This document shows, one piece after another, positions 15,977 through 26,108 of a stretch of DNA of 64,000 nucleotides (the first letter of the stretch is position 1; every line of letters begins with the position of its first letter). Source of the stretch: Polaribacter glomeratus (GTDB lineage: Bacteria > Bacteroidota > Bacteroidia > Flavobacteriales > Flavobacteriaceae); assembly GCF_002954665.1 (NCBI RefSeq), contig NZ_MSCM01000001.1:2254290-2318289 (forward strand). The letters are read 5' to 3'. The translations under genes were made by a program, and so were the position numbers. The notes under the pieces were generated by a model. The model saw only the letters and a program-made list of their open reading frames with translations, searched no databases and was not told where the DNA came from.

Positions 15977-16248
15977 GATTCCTTTTAATATTTAAATAAA
16001 AAATGTTTTCAGTTTCTGCTTATCAGCCAACATATTTAGATTTACGTTAACATAAAGTTGATATATAAAAAAGGAATTGGCAATCTAAGAATATCCGCTA
16101 AAAAAACATATTAAAATTAAACATTAATAGGTTTTCTATTTATTTCCCCATTTTTTTTAACACTAACGTCACATTCTCTTTAACAAAAATTTAAGAGTTC
16201 TTATTTTATGGATTATGTAATTTCGAAGAAATTCAAATCAAACAATTT

Positions 16249-18729
16249 ATGACTTCAAAAAAAATACTTTTGCAGCTATTTTTAGTTGCTTTCGTTTTTG
16301 GCTTTTCTGCAGAAGCCAATGCCCAATTTTGGAAAAAGAAAAAGCCAGAAACTAAAAAAACTACCAAGCCAGATGATAAACCTAAAAAAGGTGATATTCT
16401 GCCTTATGATAAAGTAGTTACAAAAGAATTTAAAACAGATGAAGGTTTGTTTAAAGTTCATCAGAATGAAGAAACGTACTTATTTGAAATTCCAGATTCT
16501 CTTTTAAAAAGAGAAATGCTAATGGTAACTAGAATTGCTAAAACTGCGAGCGGAATTGGCTTTGGCGGTGGTAAAACAAACGAACAAGTTTTACGTTGGG
16601 AAAAGAAAAATAAACAAATTTTAGTACGTATTGTTTCTCATAATGTTGTTGCCGACACACTTTTACCAGTTCATGAAGCTGTTGTAAATTCTAACTTAGA
16701 ACCTATTTTATTTTCGTTTCCTATAAAAGCATTTAGTAAAGATTCTACTGCAACAGTAATTGATGCAACTGCTTTATTTGCTACAGATGTTAAACCTTTT
16801 GGTTTTCCTGAATATTATAGAAAAGCATACCAAGTTACAAGAATGGATACCGATCGTTCTTATATAGATAGAATGAGTAGCTATCCTAAAAACATAGAAT
16901 TTAGACACGTAAAAACATATTTTGCAAACAAAGCGCCGTCTAATAGCGATTTAGGTTCAATTACTTTAGAGATGAGTAACTCTATGGTTTTATTACCTAA
17001 AGTACCCATGAAGCGTCGTTATTTTGATGAAAGAGTTGGTTGGTTTACAAGCAGACAAACAGATTATGGTTTAGAAGCCCAAAAAAGTAAAACCGTTGCA
17101 TATTTAGATAGATATCGATTAGAAATAAAAGAGGAAGACATCGCCAAATTTAAAGCGGGTGAATTGGTAGAACCTAAAAAACAAATTGTTTACTATGTAG
17201 ATAGAGCAACCCCAGAAGAATGGGTTCCTTATATTATACAGGGTGTAAATGATTGGCAAGTTGCTTTTGAAGCGGCAGGATTTAAAAACGCAATTATAGC
17301 TAAAAGAGCACCTACTAAAGAAGAAGATCCAGATTATAGTCCAGAAGATATTCGCTATTCTGTAATTCGTTATTTAGCATCTCCTATTCCTAACGCAAAC
17401 GGACCTCATGTTAGTGATCCTCGTTCTGGAGAAATCTTAGAATCGGATATTAACTGGTATCATAATGTAATGTCTTTATTGCATAATTGGTTTTTTATTC
17501 AAACAGCAGCAATTAATCCAGATGCAAGAGGAAACAATTTTAAAACAGAAACAATGGGAGAATTAATCAAGTTTGTATCTTCTCATGAGCTTGGTCATAC
17601 CTTAGGATTGCCTCATAACATGGGTAGTTCTTCTGCAGTACCTGTAGACTCTTTACGTTCTGCAAGTTTTACTAAAAAATACGGAACAGCACCTTCTATT
17701 ATGGATTATGCTCGTTTTAATTATGTTGCACAACCAGAAGATAAAGGTGTTGCATTAATGCCAAACATTGGTGTGTACGATAAATATGCCATTTCTTGGG
17801 GATATAGACCTATTTTAGATAAAGATGCAAAAGAAGAAAAAGAAACGTTAGATGCTTGGATTTTAGAAAAAGCTGGTGACCCAATATATCGTTTTGGCCG
17901 TCAACAGGGTACTGTTATAGACCCAAGTTCGCAAACAGAAGATTTAGGTGATGATGCTGTAAAGGCCTCTATGTATGGAATTAAAAACCTACAAAGAATT
18001 TTACCAAATTTAGAAAAATGGACATCAGAAAAAGGAGAAACTTATGAGGATTTGGCAACAATGTATGGTCAAATTACAACTCAGTTTGCTAGATATATGG
18101 GGCATGTTTCTTCTAATGTTGGTGGTATATATGAAAACTACAAAACAACAGATCAAGAAGGAGCTGTTTACACACATGTAGATAAAGAGCGTCAAAAAGA
18201 GTCTTTACAGTTTGTAATTGATCAATTATTTGTAACACCAACTTGGATGTTAGATAAAGATTTGTTTTCTAAAGTACAATCTAGTGGCGCTATAGAAGAT
18301 ATAAGATCATTGCAAGTAAGAACTTTAAATGGTGTTTTAAGTACAGATAGAATGGCAAGAATGATAGAAAACGAAACTTTAAATGGCGCTAAAGCTTATA
18401 CTTTGGTTTCTATGTTTGCTGAATTAAGAAAAGGCGTTTGGTCTGAACTGTATACTAGAAAAAATATTGATACCTACAGAAGAAATCTACAAAAAGCGCA
18501 CATTGAGCGTTTAGAGTATTTATTAAACAAAGCGCCAGACCAAACGGGTCGTTATGGTGCTGCTTCTGTAAACGTTGGTCAGTCGGATATTAAATCTTTT
18601 GCAAGAGGAGAATTAAATAGATTAATGAGAGATGTAAAATCTGCAGCTTCTAGAACTTCGGATACTACTTCTCGTTATCATTTAGAGGATGTTGTAGCTA
18701 GAATTGATGCGGCTTTAGATCCTAAGTAA
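16249..18729 (+). CDS. Zinc-dependent metalloprotease (DUF5117/DUF5118 type)
   Basis: The 826-residue exported protein has a signal peptide ending SAEANAQ near residue 26, then a lysine-rich segment. The family's DUF5118 and DUF5117 regions occupy roughly 45-400. The extended zinc motif HELGHTLGLPH starts at His446 (HExxHxxGxxH), with a downstream MDYARFNYVAQPEDK segment typical of metzincin-like members. Large proteins of this kind are common in Bacteroidetes; their substrates are unknown. It stands alone between two terminators, so it is probably monocistronic. Confidence 0.92.
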   Translation: MTSKKILLQLFLVAFVFGFSAEANAQFWKKKKPETKKTTKPDDKPKKGDILPYDKVVTKEFKTDEGLFKVHQNEETYLFEIPDSLLKREMLMVTRIAKTASGIGFGGGKTNEQVLRWEKKNKQILVRIVSHNVVADTLLPVHEAVVNSNLEPILFSFPIKAFSKDSTATVIDATALFATDVKPFGFPEYYRKAYQVTRMDTDRSYIDRMSSYPKNIEFRHVKTYFANKAPSNSDLGSITLEMSNSMVLLPKVPMKRRYFDERVGWFTSRQTDYGLEAQKSKTVAYLDRYRLEIKEEDIAKFKAGELVEPKKQIVYYVDRATPEEWVPYIIQGVNDWQVAFEAAGFKNAIIAKRAPTKEEDPDYSPEDIRYSVIRYLASPIPNANGPHVSDPRSGEILESDINWYHNVMSLLHNWFFIQTAAINPDARGNNFKTETMGELIKFVSSHELGHTLGLPHNMGSSSAVPVDSLRSASFTKKYGTAPSIMDYARFNYVAQPEDKGVALMPNIGVYDKYAISWGYRPILDKDAKEEKETLDAWILEKAGDPIYRFGRQQGTVIDPSSQTEDLGDDAVKASMYGIKNLQRILPNLEKWTSEKGETYEDLATMYGQITTQFARYMGHVSSNVGGIYENYKTTDQEGAVYTHVDKERQKESLQFVIDQLFVTPTWMLDKDLFSKVQSSGAIEDIRSLQVRTLNGVLSTDRMARMIENETLNGAKAYTLVSMFAELRKGVWSELYTRKNIDTYRRNLQKAHIERLEYLLNKAPDQTGRYGAASVNVGQSDIKSFARGELNRLMRDVKSAASRTSDTTSRYHLEDVVARIDAALDPK

Positions 18730-18752
18730 TTAGAAATCTTATTTTACTATAT

Positions 18753-18786
18753 AAAAAAACCTCATCTTAATTGATGAGGTTTTTTT
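18753..18786 (+). terminator. Intrinsic terminator of the metalloprotease gene
   Basis: AACCTCATC and GATGAGGTT form a 9-bp stem with loop TTAATT, flanked by A and T runs, 24 bases after the stop. A weaker relative is at 18963. Confidence 0.88.
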
Positions 18787-18962
18787 ATGTTCATTATTTG
18801 TAAAAATCACACTCTTACTTTTACTAAATAAAGATATGGAGGAACATAGTATCTTAAAATAAAAGTAGGTGCACTTAGTTGTAATATCTCTTTTAAATTC
18901 TATCTAAAATTACACCATATTAAGTTAAAATATAGCGTGATACTAACTTTTATAATTTAAAG

Positions 18963-18990
18963 AACCTCAACTTGATTGATGAGGTTTTAT
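18963..18990 (+). terminator. Second, weaker terminator-like hairpin
   Basis: AACCTCA (18963-18969) pairs with TGAGGTT (18980-18986), then TTAT. It resembles the terminator at 18753 and may be a decayed duplicate, or may end a short transcript. Apart from these hairpins I see nothing in the 525-base gap 18730-19254. Confidence 0.5.
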
Positions 18991-19254
18991 TTGTAGTTGG
19001 TTATTACATACAAGTAAGAAAAAATGACCTAATTATTTTGTGCTAAGATTCTGCAAATACCAAAAAAGGCTTATTTTGTTTGAAAAGATATTTGCATTTT
19101 TAATTAAATTAAGAGTTAACTAAGTAACTGCTTACCTAAAGACTCTAGCAATTGGGGGCTCATCTGCTAGTACAATTCTTGCGATTCCAAAAAAATCGCT
19201 TTAAAATTAAACTATTTGGAAAAAAGAAAGTCCAAATACAAAATTAGATAAATT

Positions 19255-20196
19255 ATGACTTCCAAAAATTATTTAAAAATAAAAAGTATTTGCTTGTTTG
19301 TAACTTTCTTCACACTCACAAGCTGCAACAAATCTGACGATTCTGTAGAAATAGAAAAAGAAACTTTACCTGTAACCGTTGACCTCACTAGTTTGCCTTT
19401 TGGTGGTGTAGGAGAAACACAAATCTTGATAAGAAACCAAGGCGATCCTTTGCCTGATTTTCTTTCTTTATGGTTATGCGGACTTCCTTCTAACGGCGCA
19501 GGTGCAAATAATGCAAGCGATTGGACAAACGCTGATGGAACTTGGGATTATACCAAAAAACCACAAGTGGAAGGAAATGTAACATGGATAAGTGAATTAA
19601 ATATTTCGCTTGATGGTAATGGAAATCGTATCATCACTGGTAATGCTTTACCAAATCATCCAACAGGTGTTTTTCCAATAAATCCAAATAGTGCAGTTTA
19701 TAAATATGACCGAAATCCTAATGCAATATTAGCACGACCAATTACATTTACGTTTCCTGCAATTCCGGTAGAAGCCTCACAGCCAACTTGTGTTAACTTT
19801 GGTGCATCTGGTATTTCTTTAACAGGTAGTGTTATTTATCATGGCGCATCAACACTAGGTAATGATGCAGCCGCTCATGAAATTTTAGATAAATTTGGTG
19901 GGCATTCCGATGGTACAAATACCTATCATTATCATTATCCTTCTAAAGAGTTACAAGATCATATTCAAGTACATCAATCCGGTCACGGTGCACTTATGGG
20001 ATATATGTTAGACGGTTTTGGCATTTATGGTCCAGAAGGTGAAGACGGCATTGTACTTTGGTCATCAGATTTAGATGCATCGCATGGTCATAAACATCCT
20101 GTACTTTGGGATGGTAAAATGTTAGATATTTATCATTATCACTGGACGTTTGATTTTCCATATAATATTGGATCTTATAAAGGAACACCTCAATAA
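19255..20196 (+). CDS. YHYH-domain lipoprotein
   Basis: A 313-residue lipoprotein (lipobox LTSC, Cys24). The C-terminal two thirds is a YHYH domain with TYHYHYP near 224-230 and IYHYHWTFDFPYN near 290-302, plus several further histidines (GHSDG, HGHKHP) that could bind metal. The domain's function is not established. It precedes the sulfatase gene by only 17 bases on the same strand, so the two are probably co-transcribed and may act on the same extracellular substrate. Confidence 0.85.
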   Translation: MTSKNYLKIKSICLFVTFFTLTSCNKSDDSVEIEKETLPVTVDLTSLPFGGVGETQILIRNQGDPLPDFLSLWLCGLPSNGAGANNASDWTNADGTWDYTKKPQVEGNVTWISELNISLDGNGNRIITGNALPNHPTGVFPINPNSAVYKYDRNPNAILARPITFTFPAIPVEASQPTCVNFGASGISLTGSVIYHGASTLGNDAAAHEILDKFGGHSDGTNTYHYHYPSKELQDHIQVHQSGHGALMGYMLDGFGIYGPEGEDGIVLWSSDLDASHGHKHPVLWDGKMLDIYHYHWTFDFPYNIGSYKGTPQ

Positions 20197-20213
20197 AATT
20201 AAAGATATTACTT

Positions 20214-21518
20214 ATGAAATTAAACTTATATATAACAATCTTTTTGTGCTCTTTTGTTTTAGTATCCTGTTCTAATCAAACTGCTAGTACAGAACCAATA
20301 ATAGAAGTACCAAACGTTAAAACGCCTAATATTCTTTTTATAATTGCAGATGATTTAGGTAAAGATGCTCTTAATGGATATTCTGAAGGTACTATAAAAC
20401 CTTTAACACCAAATATTGATGCTATTAGAAATAATGGAATTTCATTTACTAATTTTTGGACAAATCCTACGTGCACACCTACTAGAGCTTCTCTAATTAC
20501 TGGAAAATATGGCTATAGAACTGGAGTAAAAAGTGTGGGAGACCAATTATCTACTTCAGAAACTACGCTACAAAAATATATTAGCACTCAAACCAACAAT
20601 ACTTACGCATCTGCACTTGTTGGTAAATGGCATTTATCTGGCAATAATACAACCGTAAACCCAGAAACATTTGGAATTGATTATTACGCGGGTTTTATAC
20701 GTGGTGCCGTAGAAGATTATTATCAATGGCAACTTAACGAAAATGGTGCTTCAAGTCAAACCAAAGAATACATTACAGAAGTTTTTACAGACTTATCAAT
20801 AAATTGGATACAACAACAATCTAAACCTTGGTTTTTATGGTTGGCTTATAATGCACCTCACACACCTTTTCATGTTCCACCAAGTAACATGCACAATCAA
20901 GGTAATTTACCTACTTATAGCAACGGTCTAGACCCAATTCCTTATTATATGGCAGCCATTGAAGCAATGGATTATCAAATTGGAAGATTATTGGATAGTA
21001 TTCCAGAAGATGAAAGAAATAACACCATACTAATTTTTATTGGCGATAATGGCACACCAAATCAGGTTGCACAAAGTACTTTTTCAAGCGCAACAGTAAA
21101 AAACACTTTATACCAAGGCGGTGTTAACGTTCCTATGTTTATTTCTGGAAATTCTGTTTCTCGTTCGGGTACAGATGATAACCTAATAAATAGCACAGAT
21201 TTATTTGCCACAATAGCCGAAATTGCTGGTAGTTCTGCAAAAGAGATTTACGATAGCAAAAGTTTTAAAACGTTATTTACACAATCTACAACTATAAGAG
21301 AGTATCAATATACTGAATTAGTTGACGGTGCAACTGATAATTGGACTATAAGTAATGGAGAATATAAACTTATTGTTAATTCGGTTGGAGCAGAAGAAAT
21401 GTACCATTTAGTGAATGATCCTTATGAAAAAAGTAATTTATTAAAAGGAACTTTATCAACAGTCGAACAGAACACAAAATCAGAATTAGAAACTGAATTA
21501 GCTAAAATTCGAAGTTAA
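20214..21518 (+). CDS. Type I (formylglycine) sulfatase, lipoprotein
   Basis: The 434-residue protein has a lipobox (VSC, Cys19) and an arylsulfatase fold. The N-terminal metal site is ADDLG (Asp46, Asp47), and the sulfatase signature CTPTRASLITG begins at Cys87, the residue expected to be converted to formylglycine. GDNGTP near 277 is the second metal loop. It should remove sulfate esters, probably from marine polysaccharides, outside the cell or in the periplasm. Maturation needs an FGE or anSME enzyme that is not obvious in this window; the SUMF1-like GldK is a structural relative and not a known activator. Confidence 0.9.
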   Translation: MKLNLYITIFLCSFVLVSCSNQTASTEPIIEVPNVKTPNILFIIADDLGKDALNGYSEGTIKPLTPNIDAIRNNGISFTNFWTNPTCTPTRASLITGKYGYRTGVKSVGDQLSTSETTLQKYISTQTNNTYASALVGKWHLSGNNTTVNPETFGIDYYAGFIRGAVEDYYQWQLNENGASSQTKEYITEVFTDLSINWIQQQSKPWFLWLAYNAPHTPFHVPPSNMHNQGNLPTYSNGLDPIPYYMAAIEAMDYQIGRLLDSIPEDERNNTILIFIGDNGTPNQVAQSTFSSATVKNTLYQGGVNVPMFISGNSVSRSGTDDNLINSTDLFATIAEIAGSSAKEIYDSKSFKTLFTQSTTIREYQYTELVDGATDNWTISNGEYKLIVNSVGAEEMYHLVNDPYEKSNLLKGTLSTVEQNTKSELETELAKIRS

Positions 21519-21866
21519 AATGACGACCAAGAACAACATATTCTTTTTATATAAAACTATTTGTGTGCAATAGGTTTAGTAGATTTAAACATCTAGACTT
21601 TGTTTATAAAAAGCAGCCTCTTTTTATATATAAAACACAATCATAGCACCTTAAATCTTTTTATAAAAAAGCCCAAACTTGAGCCTTATTATAATAGAAA
21701 ATTGCTTGATAAATCGAGATGATTATTGGTATTATAACAAAATGGTATTCAGTTAATTGTAGTTATTTTTTTACCTTATTTAAAAGTCGACTTAGCAGTA
21801 AAATTGATTGTTCTCTTTTTGCATACTTCCAAAAAAATTTTAGACGCTTATAATTTAATTTTTATT

Positions 21867-21888
21867 TAATTACTTTAGTAAGTAATTA
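21867..21888. promoter_or_regulatory. Perfect AT-rich palindrome upstream of the esterase gene
   Basis: TAATTACTT (21867-21875) and AAGTAATTA (21880-21888) flank TAGT, 44 bases before the ATG at 21933. It could be an operator or just an AT-rich hairpin. The rest of the 414-base gap 21519-21932 contains no gene or terminator that I can support. Confidence 0.35.
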
Positions 21889-21932
21889 AAGCTGCAAAAC
21901 CTGCTCATCAAGCTTAAAAACTTTAAACTAAA

Positions 21933-23075
21933 ATGAAAAAACTCACCTTCATTATCTTATTTTTAATTTTTACAGAAAGTATTTTATCACAAAACTATGA
22001 AAGCTATAAGAAGTTAATTGATACAACTATTTTTTCTTCGCATTTAGGTTATACTAAAGACATCTCTATTATAGTTCCTAAACATTGGCAAAAAGATATT
22101 GATAAAACCTATCCATTAACTATAATTTTTGATAAACAAAATACAAGAAGCCATGAGTTTATCATAAACACTATCGATTACTTAACTATTAACGATCAAA
22201 TACCTTCTACAATAATTGTGAGTGTAAAGTCCGATACCATGAAAAGGACTAGAGAAACCTTACACAAAGCCACCAGTTTTGATGGGCAAGCAGAAGAAAA
22301 TGAATTGTTTATATTTAATGAGCTAATACCTCTGATTGAAGAGAAGTACAAAGCAAGTAAATTTAGAATGTTTATTGGACATTCTAGATATGGTTATTTA
22401 ACTACCTATTTATTTGAAAAAAGATTAAAAGATTTAAATGCAGTTATTTCACTGAGTCCTTTTTTTACGACTCAAAAGAACATAAACCTTTCTGATTCTA
22501 TAATTGCTGTGAATTCTTATAATGGAAAATTTACAAAATATTATCGGTATGGAATTGGGAATGACTTTCCTGATGAATTTAAGTTAATGGAAAAATCGTT
22601 AAAATTTATAAACAATAAATTAATAGATGCTAAAGGAGTGCTTTTCCAAGAAGCACATCACAATTCTACGCCCGGATTAATAGCGCCTACTGCTCTTTAT
22701 GACGTTTTTGAATATTGGAGCAACCAAGTAAACAACTTCTTTAGCATACGTAATAAAGATGTTAATCAATTAACGATAGCTTCACAAAATATTAAAAATC
22801 ATTATGGGCAAGAACTTCGTGCATCAATTGGGATATTAAATGGTAAAGGTTGGGAATTTTTTAATGACAAACAATTTGAAAAAGCTATTGTGGTATGGGA
22901 AATACTTTTAAATGAATATCCGAATTTTTCTGAAGGATTTCTAAATATTATCTGGGCTCAAGAAGAACTAAATTTAGACACAAAAACTACATTAAAAAAA
23001 TTAATTAAAAGCCTTAATAATTCTGAATTTTACTCTGAATCTGAAAAAAAAGAAATTTTAAAAGAACTAAAATAA
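21933..23075 (+). CDS. Exported alpha/beta-hydrolase (esterase family) with C-terminal TPR-like region
   Basis: A 380-residue protein with a signal peptide (cleavage after ILSQ, residue 20). The esterase-D-like fold (PF00756 pattern) has nucleophile Ser151 in GHSRYG and a candidate catalytic histidine in EAHHNS near 240. Residues about 285-380 are helical, with a pattern like a tetratricopeptide pair. Relatives include siderophore esterases and acyl esterases, but the substrate cannot be deduced. It stands alone on the plus strand. Confidence 0.8.
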   Translation: MKKLTFIILFLIFTESILSQNYESYKKLIDTTIFSSHLGYTKDISIIVPKHWQKDIDKTYPLTIIFDKQNTRSHEFIINTIDYLTINDQIPSTIIVSVKSDTMKRTRETLHKATSFDGQAEENELFIFNELIPLIEEKYKASKFRMFIGHSRYGYLTTYLFEKRLKDLNAVISLSPFFTTQKNINLSDSIIAVNSYNGKFTKYYRYGIGNDFPDEFKLMEKSLKFINNKLIDAKGVLFQEAHHNSTPGLIAPTALYDVFEYWSNQVNNFFSIRNKDVNQLTIASQNIKNHYGQELRASIGILNGKGWEFFNDKQFEKAIVVWEILLNEYPNFSEGFLNIIWAQEELNLDTKTTLKKLIKSLNNSEFYSESEKKEILKELK

Positions 23076-23390
23076 AACCTTATAATTTTTAAAGTTTTGT
23101 TATGTAAAAGAGTACATGAACAAACCCTTCCTACTTTTCAGAAAAGAAAACTCTCAAATTAACACTAGTTTTATTTTAGATTACTAGCTAGTTACTTATA
23201 TGTCTAAACTCTATTTCATCAACAATTAAGGTTGTTTTTTTTAGTGTGATATAAAATCAATCTTTATTAAACGCAGATATTACGATATAAAAATACGGCA
23301 ACGGCATTAATACTTAGCTAAAAAATTAATCGTTTTTGTAAGCTAAAAATGAATATTTTTACGGCATAATTTTCAAAGGAACTATTACTG

Positions 23391-24473
23391 ATGTCAAAAA
23401 AACCAATTCGATTAGAAAAGACATGTCTTAATTGCGATCATTTGGTTCCACATCGCTATTGCGAAAATTGTGGTCAAGAAAACATTGAAACCCGAAGAAG
23501 TTTTCATCACTTATTTACTCGTTTTTTTTTGGATCTAACCCATTACGATAATGCCTTTTGGAAAACCATCTATAATTTGATGTTTAAACCAGCAGCTTTA
23601 TCTAAAGCGTACCTGTCAGGAAAGCGATTACAATATTTAAACCCTATTCAGCTTTATGTTTTTATCAGTTTTATAACCTTTCTTATCGTATCCGTTTTTT
23701 CTATAGAAACCAACGTAGTTGCAGATATCCCAAAAGAAAATGGAATAGAAAAAGAAATAACAAAAGCGAAAATAACCCCTATAGATTCAATTCACTTTAA
23801 AGAAAAAAGTATAGATGGTCTTACTAAAATAGGCCTAATTTCTCAAGGTAAAAATGATACTCTTAAAAAAATTCTAGACGGAACGAATGAGATTAATTCT
23901 AAAAGAATTTTAAACTTAGGCTTAGAAAACATAGCCGAAATGGATTCTTTACGAAAAAAAGGTTCTAAAAATATCACAGCAAACTCAACAAAATATCAAT
24001 TTATTAAAAAATTGCTTAAAATTGAAGAAGAACAAACCGAAGAGGAAATCTTTAAAGATTTTTCAACTGCTTTTAACCTCAATTTACCAAAGGTTTTATT
24101 TATTTACATGCCTATTTTCGCTTTTATTTTATGGCTATTTCATAACAAAAAGAAATGGTACTATTTTGACCACGGAATCTTTACGCTTCACTACTTTTCT
24201 TTTTTGCTTTTAATGATATTAATGCTCTTTTTTATAAACAAATTAGAGCCATTAATGAAAGTGTACTCCGTTTTGGGTTGGTTTCATTTTGGTTTATCAA
24301 CCGCAGGTTACTTTTATATGTTTTATTACTTTTTTCCAGCACATCGTCGTTTTTATGGCGATAGAGTTTTACTTTCTTTTTTTAAAAGTAGCCTAGTATA
24401 CATTATTAGCATACTTGTTTTTAGTGTTATGGTCTTGTTATTTAGCCTGTACATGTATTTACATCTAAACTAA
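23391..24473 (+). CDS. DUF3667 membrane protein with N-terminal zinc ribbon
   Basis: This 360-residue protein starts with a zinc-ribbon-like C-x2-C ... C-x2-C (CLNC at about 13-16, CENCGQ at about 24-29) typical of DUF3667. A conserved FHHLFTRFF-LDLTHYD segment follows, then a transmembrane stretch at about 86-104, a long charged loop (about 105-215) and three or four transmembrane segments up to the end. Function unknown. The 315-base gap in front (23076-23390) holds no gene or motif I can support. Confidence 0.85.
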   Translation: MSKKPIRLEKTCLNCDHLVPHRYCENCGQENIETRRSFHHLFTRFFLDLTHYDNAFWKTIYNLMFKPAALSKAYLSGKRLQYLNPIQLYVFISFITFLIVSVFSIETNVVADIPKENGIEKEITKAKITPIDSIHFKEKSIDGLTKIGLISQGKNDTLKKILDGTNEINSKRILNLGLENIAEMDSLRKKGSKNITANSTKYQFIKKLLKIEEEQTEEEIFKDFSTAFNLNLPKVLFIYMPIFAFILWLFHNKKKWYYFDHGIFTLHYFSFLLLMILMLFFINKLEPLMKVYSVLGWFHFGLSTAGYFYMFYYFFPAHRRFYGDRVLLSFFKSSLVYIISILVFSVMVLLFSLYMYLHLN

Positions 24474-24554
24474 CCCTTTTGGTAACTTTGTTCTTTAAAA
24501 ACTAAACGTATTAAAACAATTAATTTACAAGAACTTAAAGACATTTCTATTTGT

Positions 24555-24586
24555 AAAAAAACCTTGCAAATCTGTAAGGTTTTTTA
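24555..24586 (+). terminator. Intrinsic terminator after the DUF3667 gene
   Basis: AAAAAACCTTGC pairs imperfectly with GTAAGGTTTTTT around the loop AAATCT. It lies about 80 bases after the stop. Confidence 0.75.
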
Positions 24587-24724
24587 TGAACAATAACTTG
24601 GTTTTAGAATATCTTAAAAAAGCACTAACTTCGTAAATATATGATTAACAAAATTTTGAGACACTATACTTTTATAGAAATTTGTTAAATCAATAAAATT
24701 TAACCAAACTAAAAATCAACCAAT

Positions 24725-25900
24725 ATGAAAAAAGTAGGCTTCGTTTTTATAGCATTCCTTATTAGTTTCCATTATTACGGACAAAAACCAAGAGCAAGAG
24801 ATTTAGGTATTCCGTTTATTGGCACAACAGGAAAATTTAATGCAATTACAGATGTTACAGGTGTTGAAGTGGGTTATAGCACTATGATTTCTGGAATTGG
24901 TAAAAACAGCCTTGGCAAAGGCCCTGTAAGAACTGGCGTTACCGCAATATTTCCAAGAGGAAAAGCCAAAAAATTCAGTCCGGTTTATGCAAATTGGTAC
25001 AGCCTAAATGGAAATGGAGAAATGACAGGCACAACTTGGGTTACAGAATCGGGTTTTTTAGAAACACCAATTATGATAACCAATACAAATAGTGTAGGCG
25101 TTGTTAGAGACGCCGTTTTAAAATGGTATGTAGATACAGATTGGTATAGTGGCGAAGATTGGTGGTATACCTACCCGGTTGTTGCCGAAACTTATGATGG
25201 TTTTCTTAATGATATTTATGGCTTTCATGTTAAAGAAGAAAATGTTTTAGAAGCTATAAGAAATTCAACGGGCGGAAAGATTGCCGAAGGAAATGTTGGC
25301 GGAGGAACAGGAATGATGTGTTTAGGTTTTAAAGGAGGCACAGGTACGGCATCAAGAGTTTTTAAAATAAAAGATTCTAGCTATACGGTTGGGGCAATTG
25401 TGCAATCTAATTTTGGAGCTAAAAGAAATTTATCGATAGCTGGTGTTCCTGTTGGTATTGAATTAAAAGACACCTTAAATTCTATATATAATGCGCCGCC
25501 AAAATCTAGAAGACAAGAAGGTGATGGTTCTATAATAGTAGTAATAGCAACAGATGTACCTCTTTTACCACATCAATTAAAAAGAATTTCTCAAAGAATT
25601 CCTTTAGGAATAGGTATTGTTGGTGGGCGAGGAAGTAACGGTTCTGGCGATATTTTTATAGCATTCTCTACAGCAAATGAAAATGCTTTTAATAGAGATA
25701 ATAAAACATCCGTAGATTCGATGGCCAACGATTTACTAATGCCTGTTTTTGAAGCAACTGTGCAGGTCGTTGAAGAAGCAATTATTAATGCAATGGTTGC
25801 AGCAGAAACTATGGAAGGAATTAATGGAAACAAAGTGTATGCTTTGCCACACGATTTATTGATTAAAACTTTAAAGAAATACAATCGATTTAAAAAATAA
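24725..25900 (+). CDS. P1 family peptidase (DmpA-like aminopeptidase, S58)
   Basis: A 391-residue protein with a signal peptide (cleavage near YYGQ, residue 20). The family blocks are clear: NAITDVTGVEVGY, GNVGGGTGMMC, FKGGTGTASR and VGAIVQSNFGAKR. DmpA-like enzymes self-cleave before a serine; the expected site here is Gly268-Ser269 in GDGSIIVVIATD, giving alpha and beta chains. They hydrolyse N-terminal amino acids or D-amino-acid esters and amides. It is flanked by intergenic gaps on both sides and is probably a single-gene unit. Confidence 0.92.
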   Translation: MKKVGFVFIAFLISFHYYGQKPRARDLGIPFIGTTGKFNAITDVTGVEVGYSTMISGIGKNSLGKGPVRTGVTAIFPRGKAKKFSPVYANWYSLNGNGEMTGTTWVTESGFLETPIMITNTNSVGVVRDAVLKWYVDTDWYSGEDWWYTYPVVAETYDGFLNDIYGFHVKEENVLEAIRNSTGGKIAEGNVGGGTGMMCLGFKGGTGTASRVFKIKDSSYTVGAIVQSNFGAKRNLSIAGVPVGIELKDTLNSIYNAPPKSRRQEGDGSIIVVIATDVPLLPHQLKRISQRIPLGIGIVGGRGSNGSGDIFIAFSTANENAFNRDNKTSVDSMANDLLMPVFEATVQVVEEAIINAMVAAETMEGINGNKVYALPHDLLIKTLKKYNRFKK

Positions 25901-26084
25901 TATAATGTTTTAAAACTTAATTTAACAAGACACAAAACATCAAGTTGATGCAGTAGACGATTATAAAACCTAAGGATTCACTGCAAAAAAAAGATAACAC
26001 TGCCTTTATCAACCAAAAAAAATACTACAAGGTATTTCTCTTTATTAACACTTATTAGTTTCTAAAATGATTTAAAAAGTATGT

Positions 26085-26092
26085 TATATTTG
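26085..26092 (+). promoter_or_regulatory. Promoter -7 box of the dihydrouridine synthase gene
   Basis: TATATTTG matches TAnnTTTG, 16 bases before the ATG, implying a very short leader. No -33 TTG is at the expected distance. Confidence 0.5.
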
Positions 26093-26108
26093 CATAACTT
26101 TATTTTTC

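Noticed and set aside
21719..21853. 44-codon plus-strand frame in the gap before the esterase gene
   Set aside because: No start context, no hydrophobic or domain pattern, and AT-rich gaps of this length often contain such frames.
23116..23187. 23-codon frame before the DUF3667 gene
   Set aside because: Too short and without any supporting signal.
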